Assembly: GCA_964006375.1 (NCBI GenBank)
Contig: OZ023269.1
Coordinates: 930,001 to 994,000 of the forward strand
Direction of reading: 5' to 3'
Length of the DNA: 64,000 nucleotides
Origin: Tillus elongatus
Lineage: Eukaryota > Arthropoda > Insecta > Coleoptera > Cleridae
Position 1 is the first letter of the stretch; each line of letters starts with the position of its first letter. The notes beneath the pieces are model-generated. The model saw only the letters and a program-made list of their open reading frames with translations. It did not search any database and had not been told where the DNA came from. The position numbers and the translations under genes were made by a program. Below are positions 37,012-48,479 of the stretch, in pieces.

Positions 37012-37099
<88 letters not shown>
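37012..37099. repeat. (TA)n microsatellite
   Basis: About 44 units directly upstream (in LINE orientation) of LINE E. Confidence 0.95.
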
Positions 37100-37100
<1 letters not shown>

Positions 37101-37129
37101 TTAGGTAAGTTCCATAATAAGGCTTTTTT

Positions 37130-38608
37130 TTTCCAAGCAGGTGGTAGTGTAATTTTGCTTTACGTCAAAGTAAAGGAATTTTTCACGCCCGAGGAGGTAT
37201 CACCCCATACATGAAGCAACGGGTGAAGTCCCAACGGACGTTTCCGGTTCTGGTGTATGAGTCGGTTTTCCTTATAAGCAAAAATGATGATGGCTCCTCC
37301 TTGTAAAAGATTTTGGGAGTAAAATACCCCTCCATTTGGATCTCTGGGAGAGGGGTGTACCAGGAGAGGGGCGCCAGTATAAAGATTTAACATATTCTTC
37401 TTGAATATATGTGGCCTAAATTCTAACCTCAACTCCGTCCACCATTTCCTCCAGGCTAATAGGCCCCAACTCCTCTTTCTCACTGAAACCCAAATCAGTG
37501 CCAAAACAGCCACAAGTCACCTTAATTTCCCGGGGTATGAGCTCCTGACTTCCTTTAGATTGCATGGAGGCGTGTGCGCAATCTATCCTGCACCAGACTC
37601 CCAAATTGAGAAGCTGGAAGAAAAGACATACTATAGATAAAACTCTCTCTCTCAGGGCTGCAACTAAATTCATCTGTTGCATTTACCGGTCACCTTCTGA
37701 CAACAACTTTGTCCAGCTCTTTGACTACCTTTATGAAACAACCGACCATCTGATTTCTGAATATCCTTCCTCCGAGGTCACTATTCTTGGTGACTTCAAT
37801 GTCCACAATAAGGAATGGCTAGGATCTTCAAAAACCGATCCACAAGGAAGAGCAGCGGAGGCCTTTGCAGTCAATAATTCTTTAGCCAATATGATTTAGC
37901 AACCTACTAACTTTCCTCGCATCCCAACACACAGCTCAAATCCCTTGGATCTCCTTCTTACTACAAAACCTGAATGCTGTAAGATATCAGTCACCGCCCC
38001 CCTTGGTCGCTTAGACCACGGCGTGGTCACTGCTTTCTGCGCACTACAACCCGAGGTCCCACAGTCATCACACCCACGTATCGTTTGGCACTACAACTCC
38101 ATAAACTGGGACGAAATACGGGATTACTTTTCCTAAATTACATGGGTGCCTGTCTGCTTCTCTCATCCTAACCCCTCTGATATCTCACAAAACGTCACCG
38201 AAAATATCGCTCGCATGGAATTATTTATTTTACGTACACAGAAAACCTCTTAGCCACTCAAAAGCCCTGGTTCTCTAAATCCTGTGAAAAGGTCATAGCT
38301 CACAAAACGCTTCGACACAATCCCAGTCATGAAAACCATGAAGCATTTAACGACGCAAGAAGCCGCTATGTCCACATTCTTTCTGAGGCAAAAAACTCGT
38401 TTAATAACCACATCAAAAACAAAGTCCTCTTAAGCTCCAATGGCGGCAAACCCTTCTGGACTCTTGCTAAATCTATTGGGAATAATTTCTGTAAGAGCAC
38501 ATTCCCACCACTTGTCTCCGGGGACGAAATTGTTTCTACCGCCCTGGGCAAGGCCTTTGTTTCTTTACCTGAGAAAACAGAAACGTGTGAATTCTTAGAA
38601 ATGTTCAT
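37130..38608 (+). mobile_element. LINE A copy 5 (A5): 5' UTR and endonuclease half
   Basis: Frames read NICGLNSNLNSVHHFLQANR, LFLTETQIS near 37400-37500, then after a frameshift CCIYRSPSDNNFVQLF, SSEVTILGDFNVHNKEWLGS near 37760-37830. LDLLLTTKPECCKISV, APLGRLDHGVV (the SDH block in altered LDH form), and RIVWHYNSINWDEIRDYFS follow. After more frameshifts there is a linker region, and homology stops near 38608 before the reverse transcriptase. The APE-type endonuclease nicks target DNA for LINE integration (family knowledge). It complements the 3' halves A1-A4, and together they show the family's full layout. Belonging to exactly the same family is inferred from the protein type. Confidence 0.78.
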
Positions 38609-39466
38609 TTAACACGGAGTAGATATTTGGAATTTAAAATCTTAATTTCATTCTGTATTTAACAAAGTTGAGAACTTCAGCAAAACTGCAGTTATACATA
38701 CAATAAAATAGTGTAAATAAATTTGTTTATTTATCTAAGTTGACATTAAATTATTTTATATTGATAGTATTAAAACAACAAAACTACGTTTGTACTTAAT
38801 TCCCTTTCTATTTATGAAAATGCAATAAAAACATTTAATTAACACCACTTTTTTCCAAGAATAATGTTATTATGTATCAGATAATAAAAGTAATACACTT
38901 TTTATGTACGCGTAGAGTGTCACAAAGATTTTATACGGTTGTTAATCATTTTGTAATGCATTCAAAAAAGACTGGGGAGACATTAGGGATGTATTTGCGA
39001 CAAAAAGAATAGCTAGTTTCACGCATAGTAGATTTTGAACGTCATAATTTTCCTTGTGGGACACTGTCGGACTCCAGCAAATATATTTCTCCTATGGGTG
39101 AAATCTTACGTTTCGCTAGCTGTGTTAACAAAGAATGTAGCCTATTTACGGCAGCTGCAATAAAATGAAATGTTCTATGAAAACGAAGTTTCAGTTCCAC
39201 TCTTCTGCCATATAACCTACCTTTCTTTCTTTACGTGCTTCTTAATCAATAAAAACTCTATCATGAAAGAACCATCAACCGCTTTACTGCTGAATAACAA
39301 ATTATTTATTATATTTTATTACATTCATTTTTTTGCTTTATGTGTTATAACCGGAAAAGTTTTATTCTTACTTTAATTACAGCAACCTAAATTCTGAACT
39401 TATTTGTTTCAAACGATTTAACATTATGTTAGATATACTTGTAAAATATGTTGCAGGCTTAGCTTT
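38609..39466. other. No recognisable feature
   Basis: AT-rich. The frame at 39170-39376 is hydrophobic but has no family resemblance. Confidence 0.5.
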
Positions 39467-39590
39467 TTAGTAAATTTTCTTTAAAACATTCACTAATAGA
39501 GAGATCTAGACTTTCGAATTTTCAAAAGATTTCTTCAAAAGAGCGCGAACTAGGCCTGCTAGAAGCGATATCCAGGTTGAATTTTTATAT
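39467..39590 (+). repeat. TA-core repeat X10, left arm only
   Basis: TTAGTAAATTTTC ... CATTCACTAATAGAGAGATC, AAGAGCGCGAACTAGGCC, ATATCCAGGTTGAATTTTTA. It ends at TATATG, where other copies enter the TA array. Confidence 0.75.
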
Positions 39591-39812
39591 GTTCATGTGA
39601 ACATCAAATTTTTTACATTGAGAGTATGATTCGTGTAGGTCACACGGACCTGTCTCAACCTGTTCACCTGTTCTGTGGTTAAAGTACATATAGTAGCATT
39701 AGTTCATGTGAACATCAAATAATTTACATTGACAGTATGACTTGTGTAGGTCACACGGACCTGCCTCAACCTGTTCACCTGTTCTTTGGTTATACTACAC
39801 ATAGCAGCATTA
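39591..39812 (+). repeat. Tandem duplication, two 111-bp units
   Basis: Units 39591-39701 and 39702-39812 share GTTCATGTGAACATCAAA, GTAGGTCACACGGACCTG and CTCAACCTGTTCACCTGTTC with only a few differences. They lie just upstream of the Tigger-like relic T2. Confidence 0.92.
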
Positions 39813-39939
39813 GTTCATTCTGTTATCTTCTGCAGATTTGATTGTAGAAAGCATTTACATACATATTTTTCAACTGTGATTCTTCAAGTGTAGCCTCATA
39901 AAAGTGCTCAAAAATAAAAAAGATAATTATTGGCTAAAC

Positions 39940-41630
39940 GAAAAGTAAAGTGCTTGTCATTACACGAAAAGGCTATCATATTAGAAGAATATCACAATGG
40001 TTTAAGTGTCAGTGCTTTGGCTTGAAAATATGGAGTAGCTAAATCTACTAGTTGCTCAATAAAATCTAAAGGAGATGCAATCATAAAAGTGGTCAGTAAA
40101 ACCTTACGCCCTACAAACTTTACGAGAGGCAGGATATCAAGAAGTTGAAACGGCAATCCACAAGTGATTCTTTACCCAACGACGAAACAACATGCCAGTA
40201 AGTGGAAACATGCTAAAACAAAAGACCCTAAGTGTATATGCAGATCTATACGAACACAGAGGTCACTTTGCCGCCAGTGACGGATAGCTGCAGCGACTTA
40301 AGTCTAGGTTTGGTATACGATTTTTGAAAATTACTGAACTGTTAGATCCATTCCGAATAGACCTTAAAAGAGTTATTGACGAATTCGACTAATGCTATCT
40401 TCAGATCTACAATGCGAAACTGAGTTATATTGGCAACTTTTACCAGATAAAAGTTACGTTTCAATATCCGGAAAAACTGCCCCTGCCATGAAAACAGCAA
40501 AGCAACGAATCACATTTCTCGGCTGTACAAATGCCTTAGGATCTCACAAATTAAAACCATTTGTAATAGAGAAGGCTAGAAATCCTAGGTGTTTTAAAAA
40601 CTTTAATTGTCCAGTGGTATATAAAAACACGAAAAATGCATGTATGACTTAAATTTTTTTTCCAGAGGTTTGTTCCTGAGGTTTGTAAACTTGTAGTACA
40701 TGTGTATGTGTTATCAATTTTTCCATATCATTTCACTATTCCTGGTGAAATATTTTCTGAGAAATCAGAATCTTCCTGAAAAGGCCACCCTTATCATAGA
40801 AAATTCGCCATCACACGCGCCCAAAGAAAAAATAAGAACTACAAATGGGGCAATATTCACAATGTTTATGCCGCCGAATGTAACTACCCTAATTCAACTG
40901 CTTGACGAAAATGTTTTAAGATTGACTAAGCTCTATTAACGGAGGAGTTTGCTTAGTTCACTTGTTGCCAGAATAGAAAATTTGGGAGCTGCTCTAAAAA
41001 GTTTGACACTAAGAGGTGCAGTTTTAAATCTACAGGCAGCATGGGACCAACTAGAACCAACAATGATATCAAAGCCTTGGAGAAATTTATTGAATAGGAA
41101 AGATGATGATGAAGACGAACTTACTTTGGCCGTTTTAAAACAATTGTGGAACCAAGATCAGCCCGAGACAGTAATAGATAATAATAATAGATAATAATAA
41201 AGATACTATTGCCCTTCTAGAAGCAACTAATTGTAAATAATGGATACACATAAAACTGATTGGTTCTATGTATTCTTTTATGTTATTTAGGGTACATATG
41301 CTGCACATGGTATCGCAGAATGAAAAAAAGATGCTAATCCTACAATTGAAAATGAAAGTCTGTCACAAACAATAAGTGATGCTGATGACGATGAAGTGCC
41401 AGACGCAAGTAACCCTAAAACCGTTGAAGAGTAATCCACAAAAATTACAGATCGGGACGCAGTCGAAGTTTTAAACATTTCCATGAAATAGGACGAACAA
41501 AATCAGATAGATATTTCTCACATTTTAAATCTGAAATGTGTACAAGAGAAAGCTCTGTTAGCAAGCATGTCTGTAAGATGGTACAAAGAAGCATCACATC
41601 ATACTTTTAACAAAATAACCACTAAAATGC
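39940..41630 (+). pseudogene. Jerky/Tigger-like transposase relic T2, nearly full length
   Basis: Frames in order: AKRKVKCLSLHEKAIILEEY, then KYGVAKST, the CENP-B-type helix-turn-helix; PVSGNMLKQKTL and AASDG*LQRLKSRFGIRF, the second DNA-binding domain; ETELYWQLLPDKSYVSISG, KTAPAMKTAKQRITFLGC, NPRCFKNFNCPVVYK; NLPEKATLIIENSPSHAP, FMPPNVTTLIQLLDEN; LKSLTLRGAVLNLQAAWDQL and an acidic tail near 41380. Expected catalytic blocks are NADET, the D of DN(A/S)PSH, and MDQG. Here the first is removed by a small deletion, the second D is E, and the third is LLDEN with D kept. Several frameshifts and stops. The order is that of JRK/JRKL/Tigger proteins; decay makes domestication unlikely. Confidence 0.85.
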
Positions 41631-41723
41631 ATTATGTTCATGTTTATACTGCCAAACTGTTCTTTTGAGTATAGATAAACATAGTACATATGTTAATAAT
41701 ATGTATACATACATACATATATA

Positions 41724-41727
<4 letters not shown>

Positions 41728-41812
<85 letters not shown>
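41728..41812. repeat. (TA)n microsatellite
   Basis: About 42 units, preceded by (CATA)n. Confidence 0.95.
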
Positions 41813-41816
<4 letters not shown>

Positions 41817-41949
41817 ATGCCACTGGACATCACACAAGGCCACAAGGCAAAAATAATTATGTGCTAAATAAAATCTGTTAAATATGACAGACAAATATTA
41901 TTTTTCTTGGCACGTATTCGTGTTCGTAGAAAACATTTCGAGGATCAGT

Positions 41950-41992
41950 TCTATGAAAATTGGCTACCATAGTGCACCTGCTGCGTCCAACA
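41950..41992 (-). repeat. Repeat Y terminal arm
   Basis: ATGAAAATTGGCTACCATAG, TGCACCTGCTGCGTCC; single terminus only. Confidence 0.65.
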
Positions 41993-42128
41993 TTTTCTTT
42001 CATTATCTCAAATTAGTCCATTAAAAATGATACATTTTGTGATGTGACAACTGTATACTTAACGCAAATTGCAATACATAACAATAATTAGTGAATGAAG
42101 ATTGGAACCAGTGATGAGCACTGATAAG

Positions 42129-42226
42129 TACAATTTAAAGTGCCAAATTAATCACATTACAGTTTTTTTGAGCTGACAATCGTTTCGCTAACAAAGTTAA
42201 CCTCATCAGAGTGATGAATAATACAA
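42129..42226 (+). repeat. MITE family W, partial copy
   Basis: TACAATTTAAAGTGCCAAAT, TAATCACATTACAG, then GAGCTGACAATCGTTTCGC, TAACAAAGTTAACCTCATCA, GAGTGATGAA. Confidence 0.75.
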
Positions 42227-43244
42227 TAATTAGTACCTAACTAAACTTAGCACTTTTTATTATAAACTTATTAGTCGTTTAAAACCAACGAATTTAGTGA
42301 TTTGATATTCTGTGTATTTAGCGGAAGTTTGAGCCATGAAGCTTTCGCTGAAGGTACAGACAGGGTGCCTATACCAACACAACGTATAACGAAGTAAAGT
42401 TGTGTTGTTACTAAAGTGGATTTTTAGAAAAACTTGCATAATAGCAACAAAGTTTAAGTAGATAAAGCACTAGTTCCTAACAAACTTGAAATGTAACTAA
42501 AATTTTGCATTCACGTAACGTTCAACTAACTTGATATAATTAAAATCAACAGAAAGAGCTCGCTAGTTTATTTCAATGAATAATCCGCCATGTTTTTTCA
42601 GCGAATTGGGATTTGACAACAGTCTATTCTGATACGAGTTCTGCAATCTATTAACTTTCAGCAACAAGTAAATGTAAACTGTTCCATAGCCTGCCGAATT
42701 TCCATGTATTGTAATTGGGTCATTGGTGCATTAAAACTTTATTTGTCTGGCTCTTGCTGCACTTGCCAGTCACTGAACAACATGTATACTTTTTCGATCA
42801 ACTGAAATAAAATTAAATAGGTGAGGTTTTTGCTTTCACTAAATAAAGTTGATTGAATTAATGCAATTGCTTACAGCTTAAATCTGTAACTTCCACGGTG
42901 CTTTAGAAAAGCCTTGATGTCCCAAGTCTTTCACAAGACGGTCTTTGTTTATAACGCGGTAAATTAAATATGGACAAACAGTTTATTAAACAATTTAATA
43001 TTAAAACTTGGCTAAGCAATTAAATGAAAATAATTATCACAGATTCGCACTACAAAAAAAGGCTGCTCCTATTTTTAAATTAATAATTATGGGAACCAGT
43101 TTACATAAAACAACAAAAGAAAAAGATAATAATACTTAGGGAGTGTACTATTCTTTAAAATAACACAAATTCTGTTCCAGACATATAACAGCATAATAAA
43201 CAAAAGTAGATAGAAAAATATTCAAGGAACATGTAATAATAAAA
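42227..43244. other. No recognisable feature
   Basis: AT-rich intron sequence. Confidence 0.5.
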
Positions 43245-43440
43245 AAGTACCGAAGCAGTAAGTACGTTATGGTAGTGAATTTTCTTTATAATGCTTTTAA
43301 TAGCAAAAAAGTATTTTTTAATGAAAGCAGACATCAAATTTGGTTACCAGTATAACCTATATAGTACAAAAAATGTACCATGTTTGATTAAAATAACTTT
43401 ATTCTGTGAATATGTATAACAATTATTTTTTAATTATTTT
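43245..43440 (+). repeat. Repeat Y, left half
   Basis: GCAGTAAGTACGTTATGGTA, GTGAATTTTC, GACATCAAATTTGGTTACCA, GTATAACCTATATAGTAC, AACTTTATTCTGTG; the right terminus is absent. Confidence 0.75.
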
Positions 43441-43462
43441 TTGAGTTATTGGTGTTATTGGA

Positions 43463-43905
43463 GGTTGGCTACCATAGCCGTACTACTTTATGGGTGTGTT
43501 CTCGCCGTAATTAGTATACCGTACTGATGTGCTCTAATTAGAGCAAAAACGATCTGCGGGTCTAATTATGGCGAGAATACATCTAGTCTTACATACATTG
43601 TCCTTATATTAGGGAAGAAATATGGGCCAGGGCTGACAATTTACAAAATTGTTAGTTGGTTGTACACAGTCTCTATTTTATAACATTTTGTGTTATTTGA
43701 AGCTGTCGTGACAACATACTACCTGGTTCGGCACCGAGATGGCGACCCTCTCGTACATCTCGCAATGTTCTAGGAAGTTCGCTACCATAGACGTACTACT
43801 TTATAGGTGTGTTCCCGCTGTAATTAGTATACCGTACTGATGAGCTCTAATTACAGCGAAACCGGTGAGCGGTTCTAATTATGATGTGAATATATCTAGC
43901 TTCAC
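43463..43905. repeat. Two direct copies of a 125-bp segment flanking a foldback-MITE fragment
   Basis: Copies at 43463-43590 and 43776-43905 share CGTACTACTTTAT, GTAATTAGTATACCGTACTG and GGTCTAATTATG/GGTTCTAATTATG. Between them, 43591-43692 is the right part of the foldback MITE of 23690-23865 (CAGGGCTGACAATTTACAAA, ACAGTCTCTATTTTATAACA). Confidence 0.78.
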
Positions 43906-44251
43906 TATATTAGACTACAAAACCAAAGCGTGAACTACCGGATACATAAGTAGATCTCTTTTCATATAAAATGAAGCAAGTTTCTAAAATATAATTACGT
44001 ACAGCTTTTAGAAGCCAGTAAATAGATTGTGCGAGAGTGGTAGGAATCCGCATTAACACAACCGTCTTCCCAATTTAACATGACAGTAGCGTTTCTTATG
44101 TGATCCAGAAGACGCATTTCCTTCAAACACGATTCTATGATAGTTCGAGTGGAAAATTGCTTGAAATTCATGGAACGTGTCACTTTATTCGCGACACAGG
44201 CGACATGCTGAATACAATAAACAGAATATTCCGTATTAGTTATATACATAC

Positions 44252-44314
44252 CGCATTTTCTTGAAAATTTGACTGTAATATTCGAAATAGATATGCAGGC
44301 AGCCATCTGGAGCT
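44252..44314 (-). pseudogene. Relic copy of the 3' end of an agrin-like Kazal exon
   Basis: Minus strand reads LQMAACISISNITVKFSRKC, then G and a donor GTATGTATA. The 48-kb exon ends LQKAACLSNTNITVKFSGKC, then G and GTACGTATT. The two agree at roughly three quarters of bases and in the splice donor. Immediately upstream this copy has two in-frame TAG codons and no matching cysteine-rich part, so the Kazal domain is incomplete. It lies in the same gene, strand and order, between the 48-kb and 31-kb exons. The best reading is a duplicated exon that has decayed at its 5' side. A small alternative exon is possible but would need an acceptor that preserves phase, which I do not see. Confidence 0.75.
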
Positions 44315-45501
44315 ACTAGAAAGTTTACATATTTGTATCAACACATGTATACAGTCGCTTTTACGTATAACGTGAGCGTTTCGCGTGATGGAAACTTTAA
44401 TAAATGTAAAGCTAAAACTTATTCTTATATAATAATTTAACTTCTATTTAATTAGGCATTATATCTGTAATTTTATTGTGTCTCTTATAAACACAAGCCA
44501 CCTTACTATTGTCGAAGGAGCTGGAGGGTAAATTGAGGGGTATAGGGGGACACTGTTATAATTTATGAACTCGAAAAACATAGTGATAACGATGTAACAA
44601 GTTTAATACAAAATTTTGAAAAGTCTCTTGATATTTAAAAACACCTCTGTACATAAACTTATGTGAACCAAAACATATCTAATCAGCATTCCTCTATACG
44701 GCAAATTAAATGTTAAACAATGCTCTATTATTGCAATCTGCCATTATTAACAAAACTGTGTGTTGTTTATATAAACACTTAAAATGTGATAATGCCAAAT
44801 CTATGTCAAATGATTACAATACAGATTTGACCTACTTAACAACTTAAAATTAATCTACTTTATCAGTTTTCCCAATGTTATCTTGAAATATTATATATTT
44901 TATAATTATACCCTTAATATATTGTCACACTCGTCTCTATGACAATTAAGTTTATCAACTTTGTTACTTCTATGGCCACAGATATCTTTTTTTTTCAAAC
45001 TCCTGTTGACAACTTTTGCTGTATCGATAGTAACGTAAACTTTCAGTTAAAAAATCTAAATTAATACTTGTGCGTCTTTGCGACCAAACAATTTTAACTC
45101 AAATTTTCTCGAAAACTGTACATCCTATGGAAATTCTATCAGTTTAGATTATTTTTGTTATAGTCTTTTAATTTTTTTAAACCGTTGAAAAATGTCAGAA
45201 ATTTTGATTTTTAACATATCTTTTCAAAATTATAACCCTCAGAGTGTCTCACGCGCGCCACTGTTTCACATAATAAATCGGATTTTGCGTTTTTCTTTAT
45301 ATTTACTCGTGCACAAATTGTGAAAATTTTATATTTAGCCGTTTTAAAGGTAATTAAGGAAAAGCGCTTTAAGCGTAACAACTTTAACATCCTGTATCTC
45401 AGTATTACGACTTTTAAATGAAAAATGTTATACGAACTACCCCCACTATCTTTTTCAAGGGCAATTCACACCCCAATTTTTTGGCGTATAATCAGGACTC
45501 C

Positions 45502-45503
<2 letters not shown>
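44315..45503. other. No recognisable gene; repeat terminus near 45490
   Basis: Mostly AT-rich. The end reads ATCAGGACTCCCTGTATATA, the inverse of the ACAGGG ends seen on other repeats here, so a DNA transposon may end at the TA array. Confidence 0.4.

Positions 45504-45582
<79 letters not shown>
45504..45582. repeat. (TA)n microsatellite
   Basis: About 39 units following the CCCTGTATA terminus. Confidence 0.95.
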
Positions 45583-45585
<3 letters not shown>

Positions 45586-45802
45586 AAATTATACAATACG
45601 CATCACAAAATAAGTCTAAGACTGGTCCTGTACCTTTGCATCTTTGAACTGATCTACCCAAAAAATGTTTTTTGACATTATACATGAAAAACATCTAACA
45701 CTTTACTTGCTGCCTCCATTTAAAAAAGAGCTTGGTGTCATTAGGATACTTTTCCAACCACCAATTTATTCCAACAGTCCATATCTTTTCCGAAATAATA
45801 AA

Positions 45803-47042
45803 GTCTGTCAGCGCAGAACAACTGCCGACCTCCTTTCCTTTGTCACCCATACTTGAAACAAGTTTATGGAAGTACACGGTGAATCCCAGATTGTCGCTCT
45901 AGGCATATCTAAAGCATTCAACCAAGTCTCGCACGCAGCGCTGCTTAATAAATTTCCGGCCTATGGCCTACCACTAAAACTCTCTAAGTGGACAGCAAAT
46001 TTCCACTCGAACCGGAGCATTTCTGTTCTCGTGGATGGCCATTCCCCCAAACTGTATCCAATTGATGCAAGTCCCTCAAGGTTCAGCTTTAGCCCCTACT
46101 TTGTTTCTTTTCCACATCAATGACCTCCTCTCTAGCATATCCAACCCAGTTCACAGTTACGCGGATGACAGCACCCTCCAATGAAATATACAATATTCTA
46201 AGTTTGTGTCTTTAGCCTAATTAGATGAGGATCGCAGACTCAAGGAGTGATCTGTCCCTGTAGATCTCTAAAAAATATTAGACTGGGGAAGTAGAAATCT
46301 TGTACAATTCAACTCCACCAAATCTCAGTCGTGCTTTCTATCTCATAAGATATACACCAGCCCTAGACCCATCACAAAGAACAACCAAGTTATTCAAAGT
46401 AATGCGTCCTTTTCACTTGATGGCATTTCTGTGGATCGAAATCTCAATTGTCACATCAATTGCAGAAGGCGCTGTTCAGAAATTATTTTTCTTCTGGTCT
46501 TGCGAATACTTTTCACCAGCTAATGTCTATACTTTATATACTTCACAAATAAGGCCAAACCTCGAATACTGCTCCCACATCTGGGGTGCCGATGCCGCTT
46601 CTACACTCGCTATCCTGCACTCCATTCAGAAGAGAGCTATACGTCTCATCGGTGACCCTACCCTCACCCAAAGGCTGCCATCCCTTCCTCACAGACGTGC
46701 CGTTGGTGACCTCTCTCTCTCTTTCATAGCTTTCTGCATGGGCACTGCTCAGAGAAGTTTCTTCCATAGTTCCTCCACCTGCTGCCCCCAACAGATCTAC
46801 CAGGGGAACAGGGCGAATGCACCCTTTTACTGTCCAGGTCACCAGACATAGAACATCTTGTTATGCCCGTTCTTTTGTCCCGAGGACTTCCAAGTGGAAT
46901 TCCTTGCCGGCACATGTTTTCCTTCGCCTCTGAACCTCCAAACCTTCTAATCCAGAATTAATAAGTTGCCTCTTTCCTTCTTGTCGACACCCACGGTACG
47001 ATAGTATTTAGGCTGTGAGCCCTCGTGGTGTGTTGTTGAAAG

Positions 47043-47046
<4 letters not shown>
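45803..47046 (+). mobile_element. LINE A copy 3 (A3), 5'-truncated within the reverse transcriptase
   Basis: Starts at QRRTTADLLSFVTHT and continues in several frames: EVHGESQIVALGISKAFNQV, where the catalytic D of the usual LD(I/M)SKAFDQ is changed to G; a frameshift near 46070; YADDSTLQ near 46156; LDWGSRNLVQF; RKLF/WSCEYFSPANVYTLYTSQ and RPNLEYCSHIWGADA; LHSIQKRAIRLIGDPTLTQR. It ends with the shared 3' UTR and GTGTGTTGTTGAAAG, directly followed by (TA)n. Many frameshifts; dead. Confidence 0.86.
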
Positions 47047-47124
<78 letters not shown>

Positions 47125-47225
47125 ATATATTCATATATTCAAATGGACATTGTGTACGGATTCTAGGGCCCTAATTGGCGCACATTTAAAAATATTCCCG
47201 AAAGTCTCCTCATCGTTACCTCTCT
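47047..47225 (-). repeat. TA-core repeat X11: (TA)n and left arm
   Basis: (TA)n at 47047-47130 with one interruption. The minus-strand left arm follows: TACTAATAGAGAGGTAACGA, TGAGGAGACTTTCGGG, GCGCCAATTAGGGCCCTAGA. LINE A3 ends against its TA tract. Confidence 0.78.
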
Positions 47226-47912
47226 ATTAGTAACCAACCAACATAAAATGCGCACAATAAATTACTGTAAACATATGAAGCAGCACTTTTACATGCACAA
47301 CTATGCAAACTCTTCTAAAATAAACCCATATTAGAACATTGCCATAACATAGACACCAAATAAACAAATCGATGATCAACAAGTAGTACTAGAATAATTG
47401 ACTAAGTGAATATTCTTATTTTGGTGTGCATGGATTGTTTTTAATACATTTTTTGTTTTGTGCAGCGTATTGGTTCGTGTTGATTTTCTTTTTAGGTGTT
47501 CAGCTGAGGAGCAGATCTAATAGGTTCTAATGATGTTAGTGACTTGTGTTGAGATTCTACAAACATATCTCTGTAAGAATCAATTTCTATTTATCATAGG
47601 TCATACTATTTGATTTGATTACTTAAGTTGTATTGTCCTACTATGTGAAGTACTTTATAAATACATTTATTACTATTATTATCACTACCGAGAAAAGTTG
47701 CATAGGAAATAACAAAACCATTTTAACTTGAACTTTTATACAAATCTTGGTTTTAAATTTTGTAAATCCTATGTAAAAACACTAACAATAAAAAAATAGA
47801 GTAGGTATATTCTTGCTTCTATCTCGCGAACCCTTTAACAAATCTATGAGAGGCTTTCTTTTCTATCGAGCCTTATTGTATTATGTATGTTTCTTATAAG
47901 GAGAATACGTAC
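47226..47912. other. Intron of the agrin-like gene; possible LINE tail near 47690
   Basis: GTATTGTCCTACTATGTGAA, ACTTTATAAATACATTTATT and (ATT)n at 47630-47690 look like a LINE 3' end without its ORF. Otherwise nothing. Confidence 0.35.
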
Positions 47913-48149
47913 CGCATTTCCCAGAAAACTTGACAGTGATATTGGTATTGGAGAGACAAGCAGCCTTCTGAAGCTCACACAGGTTGGCATAGTCGACTCC
48001 ATCTGATCCACATACAGGCCTAGACGCTGCGTGGTCTCCGTAACTGGGACATTTCTCTGGACACACGCAACTGGCGTTTCGTCCATCTGGAGACACCACA
48101 CAACGAGATCCGAAACCGCATTGCTTGTCACGACAGGGATCGTTTTGCT
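47913..48149 (-). CDS. Agrn: Agrin-like exon with one follistatin/Kazal module
   Basis: The 237-nt exon has acceptor TTGTTTCAG followed by AGCAAAACG and donor AAATGCG followed by GTACGT, phase 1 at both ends. It encodes NDPCRDKQCGFGSRCVVSPD, GRNASCVCPEKCPSYGDHA, then ASRPVCGSDGVDYANLCELQ, KAACLSNTNITVKFSGKC. This is a follistatin N-lobe with all its cysteines followed by a Kazal domain, and the SYGDH insert before the Kazal part is typical of arthropod agrin as I know it. Its final G plus AT of the 31-kb exon gives Asp in KC-DPC. NITV and NAS are possible N-glycosylation sites. It is the most 5' exon found; earlier exons must lie beyond the window end or be unrecognised. A copy of its 3' end is at 44252. 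Confidence 0.87.
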
Positions 48150-48479
48150 CTGAAACAAGAGAATTCTATATTAGTAATGGAAGTAAATGTGGTTATTCCT
48201 GGTTTGTCTTGACATTCCTCTTTGGTAATAGACGGCCACATTAAATTTGATAAAACAACATAGTTTGATTAAGAAATTATTAGATCCATATAGTGTGAGA
48301 CAGTATCTCAATAATTGTGTATATTTATAAAATATTCAGAAACACGTCAATATTAGATTAAGAAATGCAACGTGAAAACTTCACCCCTACATTTGACCAC
48401 CATCATGTGATAGTTGCAAAAATTATTAAATAAGAAAAAAAAAAGCTATGGTTTTAAGATTTATTTAAAAATTAATATT
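48150..48479. other. No recognisable feature
   Basis: AT-rich intron sequence. Confidence 0.5.

Noticed and set aside
39940..41630. A domesticated Jerky-like host gene
   Set aside because: Frameshifts, internal stops and loss of catalytic residues across the whole length indicate a dead transposon.
43995..44306. 103-codon minus-strand frame as a small gene
   Set aside because: Only its first 20 codons resemble anything (the Kazal end); the rest lies past a good splice donor and is intron.
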